Below are positions 6,410-11,519 of a stretch of 11,519 nt of DNA, piece by piece. Origin of the DNA: Christensenella sp. UBA7703 (GTDB lineage: Bacteria; Bacillota; Clostridia; Christensenellales; CAG-138); contig DLGD01000017.1 in assembly GCA_002482505.1 (NCBI GenBank), forward strand, positions 1 to 11,519, read 5' to 3'. The first letter of the stretch is position 1. Each line of letters begins with the position of its first letter. The notes beneath the pieces were generated by a model, which saw only the letters and a list, made by a program, of their open reading frames with translations, did not search any database and was not told the DNA's origin. The translations under genes and the position numbers were made by a program.

Positions 6410-7480
6410 ATGGAACAAGAACGCAACCCAAAATACAGCCCGGTCAATAGCCCGCAGAAGCCGGGTACTGACTGGAACCAAAACGAAACGCCGGAGGAAC
6501 GCGCAAGAAAGCGCAAGGAGCGAATCACGATTGCGTCGCTCATTACGCTGCTTATCGCGGTGCTTTCGATTCTTTTTTCCCTGCTGCATGAGCAGCTTGC
6601 AAGCCAAACACAACAAGCCTCTGTCTCACCCGCTGCGGCCTTAACCGCGTCCGCAACGATACCGCCCGAGGAGAGCGCCAGTGCGGAAAGTGCGCAGATA
6701 CCCGCCGTCGATGCGGGGCTTCTCGTTTCGTTTCTCGACGTCGGGCAGGGAGACAGTGCCTTTCTCCGCTCCCCTTCCGGCAAGACCATGCTGGTAGACG
6801 GCGGGCCGGAAGGTTCGTTCCCTGTGATCGATCATTATCTTACTTCGCTTGGCGTGGTTGGGTTGGATGTCGTCGTCGCCTCACATCTGCATTCGGATCA
6901 TATCGGGGGGCTCATCTCCGTCGTGGACACATATCCCATCGGGGCTTTCTATTATCCACCGTTTGACGCGGAAAGCGACACGTATTTTCGCCTACTGGAC
7001 GCGCTGAAGGAAAGCCAGGTAACCGTAAAGCAACCGCTTGCGGGCGTCAACACGTTTATTCCCTGGGATGATCAGGTTGAGGTGCGCATTCTCTCGCCCT
7101 ATGACACGATCTATCAGGATTTCAACGACACAAGTTACATCATCCGTATTTCCTACGGAAACACAGCCGTGCTGCTCACCGGGGATGCAACGGAGCTTGC
7201 CGAAAAACTTGCGCTCAAGGCGCAGCCGAACCATTTGTTTCGTGCGGACGTACTAAAGGTTGCGCATCACGGCTCCAGCGATGCGACATTTGAAAAATTT
7301 CTGGACACGGTCTCTCCCGCCATCGCCGTCATCAGCGTCGGGAAGGACAACGATTACGGACACCCGCACGATTCGCTGCTGGATCGTCTCAGCGAGCGCG
7401 GGATCACGGTCTATCGCACAGATCAGGACGGAACCATCACGCTCCTGCTTGACGGAACAAGTGTCAGGGTGATAAAATAA
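6410..7480 (+). CDS. membrane-anchored ComEC/Rec2-type metallo-beta-lactamase-fold hydrolase
   Basis: The 356-residue protein has a charged N-terminal tail, one membrane segment (about 39-60), a Ser/Ala/Pro-rich linker to about residue 105, and an MBL-fold domain to the end. The domain opens with FLDVGQGDSAF and carries the metal motif HLHSDHIGG (H159, H161, D163, H164), then LLTGDA, AHHGSS and a C-terminal GKDNDYGHPH. This is the pattern of the extracellular hydrolase domain of ComEC, but without ComEC's multi-pass channel. In ComEC the domain is thought to process DNA; stand-alone relatives are of uncertain function, and other phosphoester substrates are possible. One segment with a basic stretch before it (ARKRKER) predicts an external catalytic domain. 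ATG 6410 is preferred over the in-frame ATG at 6401 because the latter overlaps the -10 box. It is divergent from the GntR operon, and the pheST promoter overlaps its 3' end. Confidence 0.88.
   Translation: MEQERNPKYSPVNSPQKPGTDWNQNETPEERARKRKERITIASLITLLIAVLSILFSLLHEQLASQTQQASVSPAAALTASATIPPEESASAESAQIPAVDAGLLVSFLDVGQGDSAFLRSPSGKTMLVDGGPEGSFPVIDHYLTSLGVVGLDVVVASHLHSDHIGGLISVVDTYPIGAFYYPPFDAESDTYFRLLDALKESQVTVKQPLAGVNTFIPWDDQVEVRILSPYDTIYQDFNDTSYIIRISYGNTAVLLTGDATELAEKLALKAQPNHLFRADVLKVAHHGSSDATFEKFLDTVSPAIAVISVGKDNDYGHPHDSLLDRLSERGITVYRTDQDGTITLLLDGTSVRVIK
7449..7478 (+). promoter_or_regulatory. pheST promoter inside the end of the MBL-fold gene
   Basis: TTGACG (7449-7454, five of six) and TAAAAT (7473-7478, five of six) are spaced by 18 bases. 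The -10 overlaps the TAA stop of the MBL-fold gene. Transcription would start near 7485, about 12 bases before the first T-box stem. No terminator separates the MBL-fold gene from the leader, so read-through could also feed it. Confidence 0.7.
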
Positions 7481-7496
7481 ATACAGTAATATAGTA

Positions 7497-7748
7497 AAGG
7501 CTAAGAAGGGGAAAAATTCTTACAATACGCATACTAGAGAGCACCGTCACCGGCTGAAAGCGGCGCACGTAGAGAAGAATATCCAGTTCGCCCCGGAGCC
7601 TTGCCGGTGAACAGCGCGAAGCGCTCTGTAGTTGGCAACGGGACCGCCCGATACAGCGGAATCGAGGCTTAACCCGGTTCCTTCCGGGCGAGCAAACGAG
7701 GGTGGTACCACGACGCGATTCGTCCCTTTGGGGCGGGCGCGTTTTTTT
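7497..7748 (+). promoter_or_regulatory. T-box riboswitch, tRNA-Phe responsive (UUC specifier)
   Basis: The leader folds as a T-box. Stem I pairs AAGGCT (7497-7502) with AGCCTT (7597-7602), GGGG (7508-7511) with CCCC (7591-7594), ATTCTT (7516-7521) with AAGAAT (7575-7580), TACG with CGTA (7568-7571), and a distal GC-rich stem (7541-7546 with 7561-7566). The specifier loop exposes TTC at 7587-7589, a Phe codon. Later hairpins are AGCGC-GAA-GCGCT (7613-7625) and CGGG-ACCG-CCCG (7639-7650). The conserved T-box AGGGTGGTACCACG lies at 7699-7712; its UGGU would pair with the ACCA end of tRNA-Phe (discriminator A). A terminator follows. Uncharged tRNA-Phe stabilises the antiterminator and allows pheST transcription. 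Confidence 0.95.
7714..7748 (+). terminator. T-box regulated terminator
   Basis: CGCG (7714-7717), a bulged A, and TTCGTCCC (7719-7726) pair with GGGGCGGGCGCG (7730-7741) around a three-base loop, giving twelve pairs including three G-U pairs. Seven U residues follow (7742-7748). It is mutually exclusive with the antiterminator that contains the T-box sequence just upstream. Confidence 0.9.
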
Positions 7749-7821
7749 ATTTCCCTTTTGCAAACGTGAACAAAAGCGTATCCGACGATGAAAAGGCAAT
7801 GACACAAGGAGGAATAACACA

Positions 7822-8850
7822 ATGGGAATGATGGAGTCTCTCGCGCAACTGCGTGAGGAAGCCGAAAGCAAGCTTAAGGACGTGCAATCGTCCGAAGAGT
7901 TGGAGCAGCTTCTGGTCGATGTGCTCGGCAGAAACGGCTCACTGACTACGATTTTGCGCACGATGGGCAAGCTCGCGAGCGACGAGCGCGCCAGCGTCGG
8001 CGCGTTTGCCAACAAGGTCAAGTCTGCGCTGGAAGCGGTCGTCGCTGAAAAGCGCGCGTCGCTTGGCGAAGCCGCAAAACTGCGCAGGTTTACCGAGGAA
8101 GCGCTGGATGTCACCGCGCCGGGGCAGCTCGCAAACCCGCTGGGTCGCCTGCATCCGATGACGCAAACGTATCGCCAGATTCGCGATGCGCTGGTCGGCA
8201 TGGGGTTTTCGATGTTCGACGGCCCGGAGATCGAGCTGGACGACAACAACTTCACCCTGCTCAACCTGCCGAAGGATCACCCCGCGCGGGATATGCAGGA
8301 CACGTTCTATATCAATGAAAACGTCGTGCTGCGCACACACACTTCGCCCTGCGAAGTCCGCGCACTGACCACGCTCACCCCGCCGTTTCGCCTGCTGATG
8401 CCCGGCCGCGTGTTCCGCGTGGACGAGGTGGACGCCAGCCATTCGCCCGTGTTCCATCAGATCGAAGGGTTTGTGGTCGACAAAGGGTTGACGCTGGGCG
8501 ATCTCAAGGGCATTCTGGATTCGTTTGTGCACGCCGTGTTTGGCGAGGATGTGAAAACCCGCCTTCGCCCTAGCTACTTTCCGTTCACGGAACCTTCGGC
8601 GGAGCTGGATGTCTCCTGCTCCATCTGCGGCGGCAAGGGCTGCCGCGTGTGCAAGGGCACGGGCTGGATCGAAATCCTCGGCTGCGGCGTGACCAATCCG
8701 CACGAAATCGCCAACTGCGGCTATGACCCGAAGGTCTGGACAGGTCTCGCCTTCGGTCTCGGAGTAGACCGCATGGCAAACCTCAAGTACGGCATCAACG
8801 ACATCCGGCTGGAGTATGAAAACGACGCGCGCTTCCTGCGCCAGTTCTAA
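7822..8850 (+). CDS. pheS: phenylalanyl-tRNA synthetase alpha subunit
   Basis: The 342-residue alpha subunit carries the catalytic core of the (alpha-beta)2 enzyme that charges tRNA-Phe with phenylalanine using ATP. An N-terminal coiled-coil arm (about 1-85) binds tRNA. The core has RTHTSPCEVR (171-180), the motif 2 region PFRLLMPGRVFRVDEVDASHSPVFHQIEG, and motif 3 AFGLGVDRMANLKYG near the C-terminus. A CxxC-x4-CxxC cluster (C266, C269, C274, C277) fits a zinc knuckle common in bacterial PheS. The usual Gln of TSPVQ/TSGVQ is Glu here (E178), a position near the amino-acid pocket; Q213 and E215 of HQIEG are kept. The start has AAGGAGG eight bases upstream. pheT follows 14 bases later, and a T-box precedes the gene. 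Confidence 0.98.
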   Translation: MGMMESLAQLREEAESKLKDVQSSEELEQLLVDVLGRNGSLTTILRTMGKLASDERASVGAFANKVKSALEAVVAEKRASLGEAAKLRRFTEEALDVTAPGQLANPLGRLHPMTQTYRQIRDALVGMGFSMFDGPEIELDDNNFTLLNLPKDHPARDMQDTFYINENVVLRTHTSPCEVRALTTLTPPFRLLMPGRVFRVDEVDASHSPVFHQIEGFVVDKGLTLGDLKGILDSFVHAVFGEDVKTRLRPSYFPFTEPSAELDVSCSICGGKGCRVCKGTGWIEILGCGVTNPHEIANCGYDPKVWTGLAFGLGVDRMANLKYGINDIRLEYENDARFLRQF

Positions 8851-8864
8851 GGAGGAAACGACTA

Positions 8865-11261
8865 ATGAAATTACCGAAGAAGTGGCTTTCTGAATATGTG
8901 AATGTCAACGTGACCAACGCCGAGTTCATTGAGAAGATGATGTGGCGCGGCTTTGAGTGCGCGGGTGTGGAAAAAGAGCTTGCAGGTGTTGAGGGCGTTG
9001 TCACCGGGCGTGTGCTCTCCGTCGTGAAGCACGAAAACTCCGAACATCTGAACATCTGTCAAGTGGACATCGGCAGCGAAGTTCTTACCATCGTCACCGG
9101 GGCGGACAACGTTTTTGACGGCGCACTGGTTCCCGTTGCAGTCGTGGGTTCCAAACTCGGCGGGCGCGAGATGGCGGCGGTCAACATGCGCGGCGTAATG
9201 AGCTACGGCATGCTCTGCTCCGGCGCGGAGCTGGGCTTGACCAACGCGGACTACCCTGGCAGCGAAGTGCACGGCATCCTGATCTTACAGGAGGAGTATT
9301 TGCTGGGACAACCGATCGAGGAAGCGCTGAGTTTTGACGACGACATCTTCGAATTTGAGCTCACCCCCAACCGCCCGGACTGCATCTCCATCATCGGCAT
9401 GTGCCGCGAGGCGGCGGCGGCCCTCGGTCAGAGCTTCCGCGAGCCCGCGATCCACCCCGTCAAGGGCGAAGGAAACGCCGCGGACTATGCACGCGTGACG
9501 ATTGAAAACTACGACCTCTGCCCGCGCTATACCGCGCGCGTGGTCAAGGATATCGTCATTGAGCCTTCCCCCGCCTGGATGCAGCGCAAGCTCAAGTCAG
9601 TCGGCCTTCGTCCGATCAATAACATCGTGGACATCACAAACTATGTCCTCGTAGAATACGGCCACCCGATGCATGCGTTTGACCTCGCCTGCATCCACGG
9701 CAGCCACATCGTCGTGCGCAACGCGAAAGACGGCGAAATCGTCACCACGCTGGATAAGCGCGAGCGTCCGGTCACGCCGGATATGCTGCTGATCGCGGAC
9801 GAGAGCCGCGGCGTGGGCATCGCGGGTGTAATGGGCGGTCTGAACTCCGAAATCACCGAGCAGACGCAGGCGGTTTTGTTTGAATCCGCCGTGTTCAAGG
9901 GCAGCAATATCCGCGCAACAGCAAGAAAGCTCAAGCACACGACCGATGCCGCAAGCCGCTTCATCAAAGGCGTGGAACCCGTGAATGCGGAGCTTGCGCT
10001 GGAGCGGGCAATCGAGCTGGTTGCCGAGCTCAAGGCGGGCACGGTCGTCGGCGAAATGATCGACATCCGCAAAGAAAAACCGGTCGAGCGCGAGATCACC
10101 GTCAGCGTTGATCATATCAACGCTCTTCTTGCGCTGGATCTTTCCGCAAAAGAGATGGCTCAAATGCTCTCGACGATCGGCATTCATGCGCGCCCGACGC
10201 TTGGTGGGCTGCATGTAACCATCCCGCATTTCCGCACGGATATTGAAAGCGGTATCGAGGCGGATTGGGACATCGCGGAGGAAATCGCGCGCATCTACGG
10301 CTACTACAACATCAAACCCACGCTCATGCGCGGAGACACCTTCCGCGGGCGGGTCAACGACCTCTTCCTGCTGGACGACACAATAAAGGACACTTTGGTG
10401 TCGCTGGGGTTGTATGAGATGTACAACTACAACTTCACAAGCCCGTCGGTGTTTGATGCCCTCCTGTTGCCCAAAGACAGCGAGCTGCGCAAAGCCGTTC
10501 GGATCCTCAATCCGTTCGGCGAGGATCAGAGCCTCATGCGCACCACGTTGATCCCCGGCATGCTGGATTCCCTCGTTCGCAACGCGAACCGCAAGAGCGG
10601 GCATCTGCGCTTCTTCGAGGTGGGCAACACGCATGTGGACACCGGCGCGGAGCTGCCGGAGGAACGCAAGAAGATCGGCATTATCCTCGGCGGCGAGGGC
10701 GTGGATTTCTATCGCCTCAAGGGCATGATCGAGGAGCTCTTCCGTGTGTTAAGTGTGAAAAACGCCGTATACCAAAAGAGCGCGGCAAGCTATCTCCAGC
10801 CCGGCAGAGCGGCCGAGATCGTCAGTGAATCCGGCTTGGCGCTCGGCGTATTCGGCGAGTTGCACCCCGACGTTGCGGAAAGCTGGAAAGCGGATGGAAG
10901 CGTGTACGTTGCGGAGCTGAACTTCGCCGCCATCGCGGAAACCCGCGCGGCAGGAAAGCGTTTTGAGCCGCTGCCCCGCTTCCCCGCGGCGGAGCGCGAC
11001 CTAGCAATCGTCGTGGACGCCGGGCTTGAATCCGCCGTGCTCAAACGTGTGATTGAGACCGCACCCGCGGGTGTGATCGTCTCCGATGTGCGGCTGTTTG
11101 ACACCTATGCGGGTATCGGCATCCCGGCGGGCAAAAAGAGCCTCGCGTTCTCGTTTTCGCTCCGTTCCGAGGATCACACCCTGACCGACGAGGAGATCAA
11201 GCACGGCATGGATGCGATTATCGACGCGCTCAAGGCATCCGGCGCACCGCTGCGCGCATAA
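8865..11261 (+). CDS. pheT: phenylalanyl-tRNA synthetase beta subunit
   Basis: The 798-residue beta subunit is full length. In order it has an EMAP-type tRNA-binding OB fold (about 40-150, VVTGRVLSVVKHENSEHLNICQVD-like start and MSYGMLCSGAELGL near the end), the B3/B4 editing domain (about 205-390), B5 (about 409-478), a catalytic-like core that lost synthetase activity in the family, and the anticodon-binding FDX-ACB domain (about 704-797, RFPAAERDLAIVVD to the C-terminus). With PheS it forms the heterotetramer that charges tRNA-Phe and removes mischarged Tyr. The gene starts 14 bases after pheS, and its AAGGAGG overlaps the pheS stop codon, so the two are co-transcribed and probably coupled. 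Regulation comes from the upstream T-box. The start is unambiguous. Confidence 0.98.
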   Translation: MKLPKKWLSEYVNVNVTNAEFIEKMMWRGFECAGVEKELAGVEGVVTGRVLSVVKHENSEHLNICQVDIGSEVLTIVTGADNVFDGALVPVAVVGSKLGGREMAAVNMRGVMSYGMLCSGAELGLTNADYPGSEVHGILILQEEYLLGQPIEEALSFDDDIFEFELTPNRPDCISIIGMCREAAAALGQSFREPAIHPVKGEGNAADYARVTIENYDLCPRYTARVVKDIVIEPSPAWMQRKLKSVGLRPINNIVDITNYVLVEYGHPMHAFDLACIHGSHIVVRNAKDGEIVTTLDKRERPVTPDMLLIADESRGVGIAGVMGGLNSEITEQTQAVLFESAVFKGSNIRATARKLKHTTDAASRFIKGVEPVNAELALERAIELVAELKAGTVVGEMIDIRKEKPVEREITVSVDHINALLALDLSAKEMAQMLSTIGIHARPTLGGLHVTIPHFRTDIESGIEADWDIAEEIARIYGYYNIKPTLMRGDTFRGRVNDLFLLDDTIKDTLVSLGLYEMYNYNFTSPSVFDALLLPKDSELRKAVRILNPFGEDQSLMRTTLIPGMLDSLVRNANRKSGHLRFFEVGNTHVDTGAELPEERKKIGIILGGEGVDFYRLKGMIEELFRVLSVKNAVYQKSAASYLQPGRAAEIVSESGLALGVFGELHPDVAESWKADGSVYVAELNFAAIAETRAAGKRFEPLPRFPAAERDLAIVVDAGLESAVLKRVIETAPAGVIVSDVRLFDTYAGIGIPAGKKSLAFSFSLRSEDHTLTDEEIKHGMDAIIDALKASGAPLRA

Positions 11262-11285
11262 AAACTCGAATACCCCTTATAAACA

Positions 11286-11319
11286 AATCGCTTCCACCCG
11301 TATACGGTTGGAAGCGATT
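11286..11319. terminator. hairpin between convergent pheT and UPF0210 genes, possibly bidirectional terminator
   Basis: AATCGCTTCCA (11286-11296) pairs perfectly with TGGAAGCGATT (11309-11319). An inner CCG/CGG pairing around a TATA loop extends the stem past one mismatch. It starts 24 bases after the pheT stop and 14 bases beyond the stop of the facing gene. On the plus strand the stem is followed by GCGTATTT; on the minus strand by TGTTTAT. Both U runs are poor, so efficiency is uncertain. Confidence 0.7.
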
Positions 11320-11333
11320 GCGTATTTAGCCTC

Positions 11334-11519
11334 TTAATTCCGCAGGGCGTTGAGTGGCGCGGGAATGCGCCCGCCGCGATGGATGAAATCCGCGCTGGAT
11401 TCGGTATGCACCGGCATTACCGGCGCGCTGCCGAGCAAACCGCCCATCTCAACCAGATCGCCAACCTGTTTGCCGGGCGCGGGGATGATGCGCACAGCGG
11501 TGGTTTTGTTGTTGATCAT
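11334..11519 (-). CDS. UPF0210/DUF711 (PFL family) protein, C-terminal part only
   Basis: Only the last 61 residues are in the window; the reading frame continues past its right edge. The ending RIIPAPGKQVGDLVEMGGLLGSAPVMPV, FIHRGGRIPAPLNALRN closely fits the C-terminus of the UPF0210 (DUF711) family of about 450 residues. Members are often annotated as PFL family because they resemble pyruvate formate-lyase-type barrels, but I know of no proven reaction. The ATG at the window edge is probably internal. The gene converges on pheT, with a shared hairpin between them. An ACT-domain partner usually lies upstream in such loci and would be outside this window. Confidence 0.85.
   Translation of the reverse strand: MINNKTTAVRIIPAPGKQVGDLVEMGGLLGSAPVMPVHTESSADFIHRGGRIPAPLNALRN

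Noticed and set aside
6221..6616. 131-codon minus-strand open frame between the divergent operons
   Set aside because: It covers the promoter region and the start of the MBL-fold gene; the sequence is low-complexity basic with no ribosome site.
7604..7625. Alternative Stem I pairing of 7549-7555 (ACCGGC region) with GCCGGTG at 7603-7609
   Set aside because: It places no Phe codon in a specifier loop, whereas the nested pairing of 7497-7602 gives UUC and four consistent helices.
7464..8264. 266-codon minus-strand open frame across the T-box and pheS start
   Set aside because: It runs antisense through a clear riboswitch and pheS, and its Ser/Arg-rich translation has no domain.
9597..10634. 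345-codon minus-strand open frame
   Set aside because: It lies wholly within pheT on the opposite strand, where GC-rich codon bias opens the antisense frame; no start signal or family is seen.
1..11519. Mobile elements, CRISPR arrays, tRNA or rRNA genes, phage-defence systems
   Set aside because: No transposase or integrase, spaced repeat array, cloverleaf or rRNA signature, and no defence-type domain set was seen; the content is housekeeping and transport.

Overview
The window looks like a chromosomal segment of a Gram-positive, Clostridia-like member of the Bacillota, by eye moderately GC-rich. The grounds are strong AGGAGG-type ribosome sites, a T-box leader in front of pheST, TATG-extended -10 promoters, and a YtrA-type GntR/ABC operon with a clostridial-style permease. 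The genus cannot be read from the sequence.

Layout. (1) Positions 51-2418, minus strand: a probable three-gene operon of tag (3-methyladenine DNA glycosylase I), a class I SAM methyltransferase of unknown substrate, and an XdhC/CoxI-family protein. Its extended -10 promoter (2486-2515) abuts the terminator of the next operon. (2) Positions 2568-6165, minus strand: a translationally coupled operon of a YtrA-type GntR repressor, an ABC ATPase and a large ABC permease with about nine N-terminal membrane segments and a roughly 430-residue C-terminal domain. Both junctions are 4-base ATGA overlaps. A consensus-like promoter and a perfect 11-bp inverted repeat at the predicted transcription start suggest autoregulation. 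(3) Positions 6410-7480, plus strand: a membrane-anchored ComEC-type metallo-beta-lactamase-fold protein, apparently made from a leaderless mRNA. (4) Positions 7449-11319, plus strand: promoter, phenylalanine T-box riboswitch (UUC specifier, UGGU acceptor-binding bulge), pheS, pheT and a hairpin. (5) Positions 11334-11519, minus strand: the C-terminus of a UPF0210/DUF711 (PFL family) protein, convergent with pheT.

How the genes work together. pheS and pheT encode the two subunits of phenylalanyl-tRNA synthetase, and the T-box allows their transcription when tRNA-Phe is uncharged. The GntR/ATPase/permease trio looks like a self-regulated ABC exporter or sensor module. The tag operon combines DNA repair with two proteins of unclear link.

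I found no mobile element, CRISPR array, rRNA or tRNA gene, and no convincing new multi-gene system. The points most worth a second look are the leaderless MBL-fold gene, the permease's C-terminal domain, the altered Cys site in the XdhC-like protein, the Gln-to-Glu change in PheS, and the 13-bp tandem repeat in the tag leader.
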